Source: RGIG3009 sp045596745
GTDB taxonomy: Bacteria; Bacillota; Clostridia; Oscillospirales; Acutalibacteraceae
Reading direction: 5' to 3'
Assembly (NCBI GenBank): GCA_045596745.1
Contig: JAZODA010000055.1
Span: 12,939 to 76,938, forward strand
DNA length: 64,000 nucleotides
How positions within the stretch are numbered: position 1 is the stretch's first letter; the number at the start of each line of letters is the position of its first letter. Under the pieces are notes generated by a model. The model did not search any database and had not been told where the DNA came from. It saw only the letters and a list, made by a program, of their open reading frames with translations. The translations under genes were made by a program, and so were the position numbers. Below, in pieces: positions 1-8,205 of the stretch.

Positions 1-1156
1 TATCGACGTGCGCGGCAGTGTCATTGCGTTTGGCGGTCGCGTGCTGGATGATTCCAAGCCGAAGTACTTAAACTCCGGTGAGACACAGGTTTTCAAGAAA
101 ACCAACAACCTGTTTGCTCTTAACTTCGCCAAGCAGGAAAAGCACGAGCGGCTGATTCTGTGCGAGGGATATATGGATGTTATCGCCCTGCATCAGGCCG
201 GATTCACCAACGCGGTGGCGGCGCTCGGCACATCCTTTACCGCCGACCACGCCCGCTTGCTTGCCCGCTATACCGACGAAGTGGTGCTGATTTTCGATGC
301 GGATGCCGCCGGCAAAAAGGGCGCACAGCGCGCGATTGGCTTGCTGCGTGAAACCGGACTTCGCATCCGTCTGGTCACCATCCCCGATGGAAAAGACCCT
401 GACGAGTTTATCAAGAAAAACGGTCCCGAGCGCTTTAAGTTGCTGGTGGAACGTGCCGCCAACGATGTGGAATATCGGCTGATGGAGCTGGGAACGCGCC
501 ATTTGCTGAGCACATCGGAGGGTAAAGTGACCTACCTGCGTGAAGCAACGCAAATGCTCGCCGAACTCAGCGATCCGCTGGAGCGGGATGTGTACCTCGG
601 CAAGCTGGCACAGGAGCTTTCGGTGTCCAAGGATGCGCTGAAAACGCAGATGGAATATCAGCTGAAACGGCGCAAAAAGCAGCAGATGGACAAGCAGATG
701 TCGCAGGTGCTGCGCCGCTCGGAGGAGACAACCAAGAAAGCGAATCCCGATGCTGCCCGTCACGTGCGAGCGGCCAGCGCGGAGGAAGCGCTCCTGGGAC
801 TGCTTCTCTTGCATCCCGATTACCTGACGGCGGTGTCACAGCAGTTGACGGCGGATGAAATGGTAACACCGTTCAACCGCGGTGTGTACGAAAAATTGCT
901 TTCCCGCTATCGGCAGGGACTGCTTGTGGATCTTTCGGTGCTGTCCGAGGATTACGAGCCGGAAGAAATGGCGTATATTACCGGTATGATGCGCGAAGTC
1001 AGGGAACAGGGGACGACTCTGACGGCAGAGGATGCGGCGTATTATGTCGGCATTATAAAAAAAGAACATCAGCTTCAGGTGCTGAAAGAACCCACGGATC
1101 TGACCCCGGAGCAGATACAGGAAAAACTGCAGCTTATGCGAAAAATGAAGTCCTAA
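1..1156 (+). CDS. dnaG: DNA primase DnaG, C-terminal part (5' end outside window)
   Basis: Primase that makes RNA primers at the replication fork. The reading frame is already open at the left edge (codons from base 2), so only the end of the protein is present. The TOPRIM fold is recognisable: CEGYMDVIALHQ carries the catalytic Glu and FDADAAGKKGA the DxDxxG metal-binding pair. After it comes a helical C-terminal region of about 200 residues with the features of the DnaB-helicase-interacting domain. The zinc-binding domain and the start of the core would lie to the left. rpoD follows 14 bases after the stop, the usual dnaG-rpoD arrangement of the macromolecular synthesis operon. Identity is nearly certain. 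Confidence 0.96.
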   Translation, partial: IDVRGSVIAFGGRVLDDSKPKYLNSGETQVFKKTNNLFALNFAKQEKHERLILCEGYMDVIALHQAGFTNAVAALGTSFTADHARLLARYTDEVVLIFDADAAGKKGAQRAIGLLRETGLRIRLVTIPDGKDPDEFIKKNGPERFKLLVERAANDVEYRLMELGTRHLLSTSEGKVTYLREATQMLAELSDPLERDVYLGKLAQELSVSKDALKTQMEYQLKRRKKQQMDKQMSQVLRRSEETTKKANPDAARHVRAASAEEALLGLLLLHPDYLTAVSQQLTADEMVTPFNRGVYEKLLSRYRQGLLVDLSVLSEDYEPEEMAYITGMMREVREQGTTLTAEDAAYYVGIIKKEHQLQVLKEPTDLTPEQIQEKLQLMRKMKS

Positions 1157-1170
1157 CGGAGGAATGAAAA

Positions 1171-2340
1171 ATGTCAGAAAAGAACATCGATATTCTCAAG
1201 GAAGTTACCTACGAGCCGATTCTGGATAAAGACGAAACGCTGGACCTCAATATCGGCAAAAAGGATAAGAAAACGGTTTACAACGAGCTCATCGAAGCGG
1301 GACGCGCCAAGGGCAAGCTGACCACGCAGGAACTGATGGATGCGATGGAAACGCTGGACTTCGATCCCGAGCAGATGGACAAGCTGTACGACGTGCTGGA
1401 AAGCTACAACGTCGAAATCGTGGACGATTTCACCGAAACCGCGTTCAACGATATGGATATGGTGCTGGAATCCTCCGATAACGACAGCGACGATCCCTCC
1501 GCTGAGGGCGTGGTGACGGATGACCCGGTTAAGGTGTATCTGAAAGAAATCGGTCGTGTGCCGCTGCTCACTCCTGAAGAGGAAATTGACCTGTCCATCA
1601 AGATTGCCGAGGGTAATCCCTATGCGAAGAAGCGTCTTTCCGAAGCGAACCTCCGTCTGGTCGTCAGCATCGCCAAGCGTTATGTCGGTCGCGGTATGCA
1701 GTTCCTGGATCTGATTCAGGAGGGCAACCTCGGTCTGATTAAGGCGGTGGAGAAGTTCGACCATACCAAGGGCTTTAAGTTCTCCACCTACGCTACGTGG
1801 TGGATTCGTCAGGCGATTACCCGTGCCATTGCCGACCAGGCGCGTACCATCCGTATTCCGGTGCATATGGTGGAAACCATCAACAAGGTCAAGAAGGTCT
1901 CCAGCCAGCTGCTGCACAAGAACGGTCACGAGCCGACGGCGGAAGAAATCGCTGTGGAACTGGAAATGCCCGCCGACCGCGTGCGCGAGATTATGCGCGT
2001 GGCGCAGGAGCCGGTGTCGCTGGAAACCCCCATCGGCGAGGAGGAAGACAGCCACCTGGGCGACTTTATTCCCGACGACGAGGCGCTGGCACCTGCCGAT
2101 GCGGCTTCGCATATGTTGCTCAAGGAGCAGCTGCGCGACGTGCTGGCAACGCTGACTCCCCGTGAGGAGAAGGTGCTGTCGCTGCGCTTCGGTCTGGAGG
2201 ACGGCCGTCCGCGTACGTTGGAAGAAGTGGGTAAGGAGTTCGACGTTACCCGTGAGCGTATTCGTCAGATTGAGGCGAAGGCTCTGCGCAAGCTGCGTCA
2301 TCCCAGCCGCAGCAAGAAGCTCAAGGACTTCCTCGACTAA
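1171..2340 (+). CDS. rpoD: Primary sigma factor RpoD (SigA)
   Basis: Housekeeping sigma-70 of 389 residues, a usual length for Firmicutes SigA. An acidic N-terminal part of about 110 residues contains region 1.1. DPVKVYLKEIGRVPLLTPEE is region 1.2. Region 2 runs through LRLVVSIAKRY, the DLIQEGNLGLIKAVEKFD segment and the YATWWIRQAITRAI segment that recognises and melts the -10 box. Region 4 ends in VTRERIRQIEAKALRKLR, the -35-binding helix-turn-helix. A GGAGG site lies 8 bases before the ATG. The many TTGACA/TATAAT-type promoters in this window suit its expected specificity. A strong terminator follows the stop. Confidence 0.98.
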   Translation: MSEKNIDILKEVTYEPILDKDETLDLNIGKKDKKTVYNELIEAGRAKGKLTTQELMDAMETLDFDPEQMDKLYDVLESYNVEIVDDFTETAFNDMDMVLESSDNDSDDPSAEGVVTDDPVKVYLKEIGRVPLLTPEEEIDLSIKIAEGNPYAKKRLSEANLRLVVSIAKRYVGRGMQFLDLIQEGNLGLIKAVEKFDHTKGFKFSTYATWWIRQAITRAIADQARTIRIPVHMVETINKVKKVSSQLLHKNGHEPTAEEIAVELEMPADRVREIMRVAQEPVSLETPIGEEEDSHLGDFIPDDEALAPADAASHMLLKEQLRDVLATLTPREEKVLSLRFGLEDGRPRTLEEVGKEFDVTRERIRQIEAKALRKLRHPSRSKKLKDFLD

Positions 2341-2350
2341 TACCGATACA

Positions 2351-2386
2351 AACAGGCTTCCGTGTTTACGGAAGCCTGTTTTTTGT
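2351..2386 (+). terminator. Rho-independent terminator of dnaG-rpoD
   Basis: A perfect stem of about 13 bp (AACAGGCTTCCGT against ACGGAAGCCTGTT) with a short loop is followed by a T-rich run, 11 bases after the rpoD stop. Confidence 0.92.
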
Positions 2387-2422
2387 GTGGGAGAGCGGCA
2401 GGGATTTATTTCAATAAAACTG

Positions 2423-2452
2423 TTGACAAACGCAGGGGAACGGTGATATAAT
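2423..2452 (+). promoter_or_regulatory. Sigma-A promoter of tRNA-Leu
   Basis: Perfect -35 TTGACA at 2423-2428 and perfect -10 TATAAT at 2447-2452, 18 bases apart. The tRNA starts 17 bases after the -10. Confidence 0.88.
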
Positions 2453-2468
2453 AACCACTGCTGTGTAT

Positions 2469-2552
2469 GCGAGAGTGCTGGAATAGGCAGACAGGCACGT
2501 TTGAGGTGCGTGTGTCGACGACGTGTGGGTTCAAGTCCCATCTCTCGCACCA
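2469..2552 (+). tRNA. tRNA-Leu (anticodon GAG)
   Basis: Complete class II tRNA of 84 bases including an encoded CCA. The acceptor stem is GCGAGAG with CTCTCGC. The anticodon stem CACGT/GCGTG closes the loop TTGAGGT, giving anticodon GAG, which reads CUC and CUU. A long variable arm and the T-arm segment GGTTCAAGTCC are present. It has its own promoter and terminator. Confidence 0.96.
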
Positions 2553-2553
2553 T

Positions 2554-2598
2554 AAAAATTCCCGAATGTATCTTACATTCGGGAATTTTTCTTTTTGT
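2554..2598 (+). terminator. Rho-independent terminator of tRNA-Leu
   Basis: Near-perfect 17-bp inverted repeat AAAAATTCCCGAATGTA / TACATTCGGGAATTTTT, ending in a T-rich tract right after the tRNA CCA. Confidence 0.92.
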
Positions 2599-2603
2599 TC
2601 CGC

Positions 2604-2632
2604 TTGACAGGGGACGGGGATACCGATATAAT
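2604..2632 (+). promoter_or_regulatory. Sigma-A promoter of the MarR-ABC exporter operon
   Basis: Perfect -35 TTGACA at 2604-2609 and perfect -10 TATAAT at 2627-2632, spacer 17. The GTG of the MarR gene lies about 40 bases downstream. Such a consensus promoter would be strong unless repressed. Confidence 0.88.
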
Positions 2633-2645
2633 TAGTTAAGTAATT
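2630..2645 (+). promoter_or_regulatory. Candidate MarR operator overlapping the -10 and start site
   Basis: AATTAGTTAAGTAATT is a palindrome with 14 of 16 matching positions. It begins inside the -10 box and covers the predicted transcription start. MarR-family proteins bind such AT-rich 16-20-bp palindromes and commonly repress their own operon, and the next gene encodes a MarR protein. Assigning this site to that protein is inference. Confidence 0.55.
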
Positions 2646-2673
2646 AATTGTTGTACAGAATGGCGGTGTTATT

Positions 2674-3105
2674 GTGGAACACACGCAAAGACGATTGATG
2701 ATGGCGGTTGCGCGTACACACAAAGAGTGGGTGCGGCATATGAAGCGCTGTGCGATGGAGGTGGGGATTCCCGACTCGTATCGTACGGTGATTATGTATC
2801 TGTCGCGGCATCCCGGTGCGAACCAGAAAGAGTTGGCGGAGTTTTCGGATAAGACGACGGCGGCAATCAACCAGACGGTCAAGGAAATGATTGCTACCGG
2901 CTATCTGCACAAAGAAACCGACGACCGTGACGGGCGGTATACCAAGCTGTTTCTTACCGAAAAGGGAAGCGAAAAGGCGGCACGACTGCGCGAGAGGCTT
3001 AGCGAGTCGGATGACCGCATTACGGCAGTTATCGGTGCGGATAAAGAAAAGGAACTGATGGAACTGCTGAACTCTTTGTTTGACGTGATACGGAGGGATC
3101 TGTAA
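2674..3105 (+). CDS. MarR-family transcriptional regulator
   Basis: A 143-residue winged-helix regulator. ELAEFSDKTTAAINQTVKEMIATGYL is the helix-turn-helix (too long to need quoting further), followed by the wing DDRDGRYTKLFLTEKG and a C-terminal dimerisation helix; all are typical of MarR/SlyA proteins that sense small molecules. The GTG at 2674 has only a weak GGCGG-like site before it; the ATG at 2698 (13.5 kDa product) is an alternative start. The stop codon directly abuts the ATG of the first exporter gene, so the three genes form an operon, consistent with control of a multidrug-type exporter. Confidence 0.9.
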   Translation: MEHTQRRLMMAVARTHKEWVRHMKRCAMEVGIPDSYRTVIMYLSRHPGANQKELAEFSDKTTAAINQTVKEMIATGYLHKETDDRDGRYTKLFLTEKGSEKAARLRERLSESDDRITAVIGADKEKELMELLNSLFDVIRRDL

Positions 3106-4836
3106 ATGCTGAAATATCTGAAGAAATATTGGGTCTTTTGCCTGATCGCTCCGTTGTTTATGGTGGGCGAGGTGGCCATGGACCTGCTGCAGCCCGACTT
3201 GATGGCGGACATCGTGGATAACGGCGTGCTGCAGAACAACTTTGAGCTGATTCTGACGGTCGGCTTGAAGATGATATTGCTGGTGCTGTTTGGCGGATGC
3301 TGCGGTATTTTGTGCGGTGTGTTTGCCAACTTGGCGGCACAGCGGTTCGGCAACGACCTGCGCAAGGACGTGTTCGCGCGCATTATGACCCTATCGTTCC
3401 AGCAGACAGATAAAATCTCCACCGGTTCGCTGGTGACGCGCCTGACCAACGACGTGACGCAGGTGCAGAATATGGTAATGATGGCGGTGCGCGGCTTTGT
3501 GCGTAACCTGGTGATGTTTATCGGCGGTATTTTTATGCTGTATCAGCAGTCGCCGAAATTCGCCTTGATTGCCGCCTGCGGTTTGCCGTTTGTGGTCGTA
3601 TTCGTGATGTTCTTCCTTAAAAAAGCGGCGCCGATGTTTTCCGTTGTGCAAAAGAAGCTGGATGGCATCAACAATGTGATGCAGGAGGACGTCGCGGGTG
3701 CGCGCGTCGTCAAAGCCTATGTCAAGGAAAAGCACGAGCTGGAGCGGTTTGACAAAGCCAACGGCGAGTTGTGCGACGTCAGCCTGCGGGTGCAAAACCT
3801 GCTCGCGTTTATGGGCCCGTGTATGAATATCGTCTTGAACCTGTGCGTGGTGGCGGTCATCCTGGTGGGTGGTCTGGCTGTGCAAAGCGGCGGCGATATG
3901 ACCCCCGGCCGCGTGATGGCGGCGATTACGTATCTGGCGCAGATTCTGCACGGCGTTACGTTTATGGCGAATATCTTCCAGACCTTCACTCGTGCGAAGG
4001 CGTCTGCCGACCGTATTCGCGAAGTGCTGGATTGCCCCGATGTGCTGCTGGACGGTTCGTTTGACGGACAGACCGAACTGCGCGGCAAAATCGAGTTCCG
4101 GGGCGTGCGCTTCTCCTATCCCGGCACGGCAGGTGCGCCGATTCTGGAGAACATCTCCTTTACGGTACAGCCGGGTGAAACACTGGCGATTATCGGTTCG
4201 ACCGGTAGCGGTAAGTCCACCATTGCCAAGCTGATTCCGCGTTTTTATGATGTGGATGAGGGCGCAATTCTGATAGACGGCGTTGACGTTCGCGAGTATC
4301 GCTTGCACGATTTGCGCGACCGCATTTCGATGGTTCTGCAGAAAGCGGAGCTGTATTCCCGTCCCATTGAAGCCAATATTCGTTGGGGTCGCGAGGATGC
4401 GACGCCGTGGGAGATCAAAAAGGCGGCGGAAATTGCGCAGGCAGATGATTTCATCTGCGACACCGAACACGGATATTACACGCAGGTGGCAGAGGGCGGT
4501 CATTCGCTCTCGGGCGGTCAGAAGCAGCGCATTTCCATTTCGCGCGCGGTGCTGAAGAAGCACGAGATTCTGATTTTTGACGATGCGACCAGCGCGCTGG
4601 ATCTGAAGACCGAAGCGCAGTTGTACGAAGCACTTCGCAACGAATGCCCCGGCTCGACCAAAATCATTGTTGCCCAGCGCATCGCTTCGATTCGCGGTGC
4701 AGACCGCATTGCCGTTTTGGATCACGGTTGCGTGGCGGCGCTCGGTACGCACGACGAGTTGATGCAGACCTCTGAAATTTATCGCGATATCTATCGTTCG
4801 CAGTTGAAGGAAGGGGGTAGCGAGCATGTCGGTTAA
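3106..4836 (+). CDS. Heterodimeric ABC exporter half-transporter, degenerate-site subunit (BmrC/TM287-like)
   Basis: A 576-residue half-transporter: six membrane segments in the first 320 residues, then a nucleotide-binding domain with Walker A GSTGSGKST, signature LSGGQ and Walker B ILIFDDATSALD. Two positions are altered as in known heterodimeric exporters. The residue after the Walker B Asp is Asp instead of the catalytic Glu, and the switch His is Gln (IIVAQRIASI). So this subunit supplies the non-hydrolysing site, and its LSGGQ completes the active site of the partner encoded next, whose gene overlaps by 11 bases. A role in drug or peptide export is inferred from the family and the MarR neighbour. 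Confidence 0.93.
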   Translation: MLKYLKKYWVFCLIAPLFMVGEVAMDLLQPDLMADIVDNGVLQNNFELILTVGLKMILLVLFGGCCGILCGVFANLAAQRFGNDLRKDVFARIMTLSFQQTDKISTGSLVTRLTNDVTQVQNMVMMAVRGFVRNLVMFIGGIFMLYQQSPKFALIAACGLPFVVVFVMFFLKKAAPMFSVVQKKLDGINNVMQEDVAGARVVKAYVKEKHELERFDKANGELCDVSLRVQNLLAFMGPCMNIVLNLCVVAVILVGGLAVQSGGDMTPGRVMAAITYLAQILHGVTFMANIFQTFTRAKASADRIREVLDCPDVLLDGSFDGQTELRGKIEFRGVRFSYPGTAGAPILENISFTVQPGETLAIIGSTGSGKSTIAKLIPRFYDVDEGAILIDGVDVREYRLHDLRDRISMVLQKAELYSRPIEANIRWGREDATPWEIKKAAEIAQADDFICDTEHGYYTQVAEGGHSLSGGQKQRISISRAVLKKHEILIFDDATSALDLKTEAQLYEALRNECPGSTKIIVAQRIASIRGADRIAVLDHGCVAALGTHDELMQTSEIYRDIYRSQLKEGGSEHVG

Positions 4837-6724
4837 GGAAAAAGGCACTGCGTTGCCCCGCGGTTTTGAGTTGGGCGGTGCCAGCGAAGAAGCACGCTAC
4901 CATGTCGCGAAGCAGAAAGGCGAAGCGCCTAGCGTCAACTTCCGTGGTCCTCGCCGTGGCCCGATGGGTATGGCGCAGGTGGTGGAAAAGCCGCACGATA
5001 CCAAGCGCACGTTGTCGCGCCTGCTCTCGTATTTCCGTCATACCAAACGGCTGCTGATTGCACTGATGTGCGCGGTGATACTGGTGACGCTGGCGGCGTT
5101 GGTAGCACCGGCACTTCAGGGTCAAGCGATTGACGCCATCGGCGGCGCACAGTGGGAAGCGCTGTATCGGTGTGTGGCGTTTCTTGCTATCGTGTACGTG
5201 GTGAACATCGCGTTCGGTTTGTCGCAATCTCTGCTCGCCGCGCGGTTGAGTCAGAGCATTGTGCGGCGGATGCGGCACGATTTGTTCAAGAAGATTGATT
5301 ACTTGTCCATCAAGTATCTGGACACCCATTCCAACGGCGATATTATGAGCCGTATGACCAACGACGTGGAAAATGTGTCCAACACGGTGGCGCAAAGTCT
5401 TGGTTCGCTGATTTCTGGCGTGCTGACGGTTATCGGCACGATTGCGATTATGTTCTACTACTGCTGGCAGCTGACGCTTATTACTTTGTTTACCGTGGTG
5501 CTGACTGTTGTGGTTACCAAGAAGATGTCGCAGGTGATGCGCAAAGTTTACCGTCGCCGCTCGGAAATTTTGGGACGGCTCAACGGTCATTCCGAAGAGA
5601 TGATTACCGGCTACAAATCCATTGTCGCGTACAACAAACAGGGCGACGTGATGCGGGAGTTCAACGAAACGTCGGATGAACTGGCGAAGGTCAGTATCAA
5701 GGCGGAAATTCTCGGCGGCTCGATGGGCCCGATTATGAACTGTATTTCCAACATCAGCTTCGTGATTGTGGCGGCGTTCGGCGGCTACTTCGCGTACCTC
5801 GGCTGGATTTCCATCGGTACGATTTCCGCGTTTGTCATCTACGCCAAGCAGTTCTCGCGCCCCATCAACGAAATCGCGCAGCTGTACGGCTCGGTGCAAA
5901 CCGCTATTGCGGGCGCGGAGCGCGTGTTTGCGCTGATGGATCAGCCCGACGAAGACGACAGCGGCACGCAGACGATGGCGAATGCGCGCGGCGAGATTAC
6001 TTTCCGCAACGTCGATTTCTCCTACACCCCCGACAAGCAGGTGCTGTTTGACTTTAATCTGCAGGTTAAGCCGGGACAAAAAATCGCACTGGTCGGCGCG
6101 ACCGGCAGCGGTAAAACCACGGTGGTAAACCTCTTGATGCGGTTCTACCCGGTGGACGCCGGTGAGATTCTTATCGACGGCGTGAATATCCGTGATATCC
6201 GCCGTGACGATTTGCGCCACAACATTGCCATTGTGTTGCAGGATACGGTGCTGTTCTCGGATACCGTGGCGAACAACATCAAATACGGTAATCTGGACGC
6301 TACCGACGAAGAGATGATTCGCGCGGCAGAGATGAGCAACTCGCGCGGTTACATCGAGCGAATGCCCGAGCAGTACAACACCTTCCTAAAGCAAGCGGGT
6401 GCAGGCATTTCGCAGGGACAGCGGCAGCTGTTGGCAATCGCACGTGCGGTGCTTGCCGATCCGAAGATTTTGATTCTGGACGAAGCGACTTCGTCGGTTG
6501 ATACCCGCACCGAACAAAAGATTCAGGATGCGATGGTCAAACTGATGAAAGACCGTACCAGCCTGATTATCGCACACCGCCTGTCCACCATTCGGGACGC
6601 CGATGTCATTGTGGTTATGGATAAGGGTCGTGTGGTGGAAATGGGCAACCACGAAGAGCTTTTGGAAAAACAGGGTCGGTATTATACGTTGTATATGACC
6701 CAGTTCGCCGGAAACACCATTTGA
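4826..6724 (+). CDS. Heterodimeric ABC exporter half-transporter, catalytic-site subunit (BmrD/TM288-like)
   Basis: A 632-residue half-transporter with a cytoplasmic N-terminal extension of about 65 residues, six membrane segments and a nucleotide-binding domain. Walker A is GATGSGKTT, Walker B ILILDEATSSVD has the catalytic Glu, and the switch region LIIAHRLSTI has its His. The signature is ISQGQ instead of LSGGQ, the usual pattern in the partner of a degenerate subunit. Together with the preceding gene it forms one exporter with a single competent ATP site. The start lies inside the end of the upstream gene, after GGGGG, which indicates coupled translation. Confidence 0.94.
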   Translation: MSVKEKGTALPRGFELGGASEEARYHVAKQKGEAPSVNFRGPRRGPMGMAQVVEKPHDTKRTLSRLLSYFRHTKRLLIALMCAVILVTLAALVAPALQGQAIDAIGGAQWEALYRCVAFLAIVYVVNIAFGLSQSLLAARLSQSIVRRMRHDLFKKIDYLSIKYLDTHSNGDIMSRMTNDVENVSNTVAQSLGSLISGVLTVIGTIAIMFYYCWQLTLITLFTVVLTVVVTKKMSQVMRKVYRRRSEILGRLNGHSEEMITGYKSIVAYNKQGDVMREFNETSDELAKVSIKAEILGGSMGPIMNCISNISFVIVAAFGGYFAYLGWISIGTISAFVIYAKQFSRPINEIAQLYGSVQTAIAGAERVFALMDQPDEDDSGTQTMANARGEITFRNVDFSYTPDKQVLFDFNLQVKPGQKIALVGATGSGKTTVVNLLMRFYPVDAGEILIDGVNIRDIRRDDLRHNIAIVLQDTVLFSDTVANNIKYGNLDATDEEMIRAAEMSNSRGYIERMPEQYNTFLKQAGAGISQGQRQLLAIARAVLADPKILILDEATSSVDTRTEQKIQDAMVKLMKDRTSLIIAHRLSTIRDADVIVVMDKGRVVEMGNHEELLEKQGRYYTLYMTQFAGNTI

Positions 6725-6741
6725 TTGTAGGAGGTTTTGCT

Positions 6742-8073
6742 ATGGAAAAGCTGTTGGAGGCTGTAAAAAAGCACAGGGACATCATTTTGCAGGCGCAGGA
6801 ATACATCTGGAAAAACCCGGAGACGGGATATCGTGAGGTCAAGACTTCGCGGTATATGGAGGATGCGTTCGAGGCACTGGGATACACATTGGTCCGTGCA
6901 GGGGATATCCCCGGTTTTTACACGGTGTTGGACACGGGTCGCCCCGGTCCGGAAGTGCTGGTGCTGGGTGAGTTGGATTCGCTGATTTGCCACGAGCATC
7001 CCGATGCCGACCCCGAAACCGGTGCCGTACACTGCTGCGGTCACAGCGCGCAGTGTGCCGCGCTGTTGGGTATCGCTGCCGCGCTGAAAGAGCCCGGCGT
7101 GACCGACGATATGTGCGGTCGCATCCGCCTGTGTGCCGTTCCTGCCGAAGAACTCATCGAGATTGAATATCGCAGTGAGCTGAAACGGCAGGGTCGCATT
7201 CGTTATCTGGGCGGAAAAAGCGAATTTTTGCACCGCGGATACTTTGACGGCGTGGACATTGCGCTGATGGTGCATACCGCGCAGGATGAGTGCTTCGGTG
7301 CGCAGATTGGCTCGGTGGGTTGCATTGCCAAACGCGTGATTTACAAAGGCGTGTCGGCGCATGCCGGCAGCAGTCCGTGGAACGGCTGCAACGCGCTGTA
7401 TGCGGCGACGCTGGGCTTGTCTGCCATCAACGCCATCCGCGAAACGTTCCGCGAACAGGATTTGGTGCGCGTGCATCCTATCATCACTAAGGGCGGCGGT
7501 GCTGTTAACGCGATTCCGGATCAGGTCATTATTGAAAGCTACGTGCGCGGCGGAAATTTTGATGCTATCAAGCAGAACAACGAGAAAGTCAACCGCGCGC
7601 TGAGCGGTGCTGCGCTGTCGCTCGGGGCGAACATCGATATTCAGGATACCCCCGGTTATGCACCGCTGATTAACGACCCCGGTATGTTGGAAGTGGCGCG
7701 TGATGCGGCAGCGTATTTTCCGGATATTTCGTATGAGTTTTGGGACAAAATGGGAACGGGCAGCACCGATATGGGCGATTTGTCCTGCGTGATGCCGGTG
7801 ATCCATCCGTACGCACCGGGTGCGGTGGGTACGAGCCACGGCTCGAATTACTACATTCAGAATCCCGACCTCGCGTGCGTGGCGTCTGCCCAGTGGCAGC
7901 TGCTGATGGTGGCACTGCTGTTGCAGGACCAAGCCGCACGTGCCAAAGATATCCTCGCGAAAAGCAAACCGCCGTTTGCTTCTAAAGAGGACTATCTCGC
8001 ATATATGGATAGTATGGCGTGCAGTGGCGACCGTATTGTGTATGGCGACACCGAAGCAACCGTCAAGTTGTAA
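6742..8073 (+). CDS. M20-family amidohydrolase (AbgB-like)
   Basis: Zinc-dependent amidohydrolase/peptidase of 443 residues. Family signatures are LVLGELDSL, VHCCGHSAQ (metal-binding His) and AVPAEE (catalytic Glu pair), followed by the dimerisation insert and a C-terminal GTGSTDMGDLS segment with another metal-site Asp. The layout matches the AbgB branch, which cleaves N-acyl or p-aminobenzoyl-glutamate amides; the actual substrate cannot be told. The ATG at 6742 is chosen because AGGAGG sits 7 bases upstream. It is 17 bases after the exporter operon with no terminator between, so co-transcription is likely. Confidence 0.88.
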   Translation: MEKLLEAVKKHRDIILQAQEYIWKNPETGYREVKTSRYMEDAFEALGYTLVRAGDIPGFYTVLDTGRPGPEVLVLGELDSLICHEHPDADPETGAVHCCGHSAQCAALLGIAAALKEPGVTDDMCGRIRLCAVPAEELIEIEYRSELKRQGRIRYLGGKSEFLHRGYFDGVDIALMVHTAQDECFGAQIGSVGCIAKRVIYKGVSAHAGSSPWNGCNALYAATLGLSAINAIRETFREQDLVRVHPIITKGGGAVNAIPDQVIIESYVRGGNFDAIKQNNEKVNRALSGAALSLGANIDIQDTPGYAPLINDPGMLEVARDAAAYFPDISYEFWDKMGTGSTDMGDLSCVMPVIHPYAPGAVGTSHGSNYYIQNPDLACVASAQWQLLMVALLLQDQAARAKDILAKSKPPFASKEDYLAYMDSMACSGDRIVYGDTEATVKL

Positions 8074-8076
8074 GAT

Positions 8077-8113
8077 AAAAGCGCAGGCTTCTTGGGAAGC
8101 CTGCGCTTTTTAT
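8077..8113 (+). terminator. Rho-independent terminator after the M20 amidohydrolase
   Basis: AAAAGCGCAGGCTTC / GAAGCCTGCGCTTTT stem, about 15 bp, followed by TTAT. It closes the marR-ABC-amidohydrolase unit. Confidence 0.9.
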
Positions 8114-8154
8114 TTAAGAGTGGGTGCTCGGTTTCTGTTTTTTGCCTCGGGTGG

Positions 8155-8183
8155 TTTACAACCGCGAAAGGTTGTGATAAAAT
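8155..8183 (+). promoter_or_regulatory. Promoter of the lipoprotein phosphatase gene, with an inverted repeat in the spacer
   Basis: -35 TTTACA at 8155-8160 and -10 TAAAAT at 8178-8183, spacer 17. A perfect 6-bp inverted repeat, ACAACC (8158-8163) / GGTTGT (8170-8175), sits between the boxes and could be an operator. Confidence 0.6.
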
Positions 8184-8205
8184 AAGGCGGATAGGGGGAC
8201 TGACA

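Noticed and set aside
2406..2882. Minus-strand frame covering the tRNA-Leu gene
   Set aside because: It runs across a complete tRNA and the MarR promoter; not a plausible gene.
6721..6742. TTG at 6721 as start of the M20 amidohydrolase
   Set aside because: AGGAGG at 6729-6734 lies after it and is correctly spaced for the ATG at 6742.
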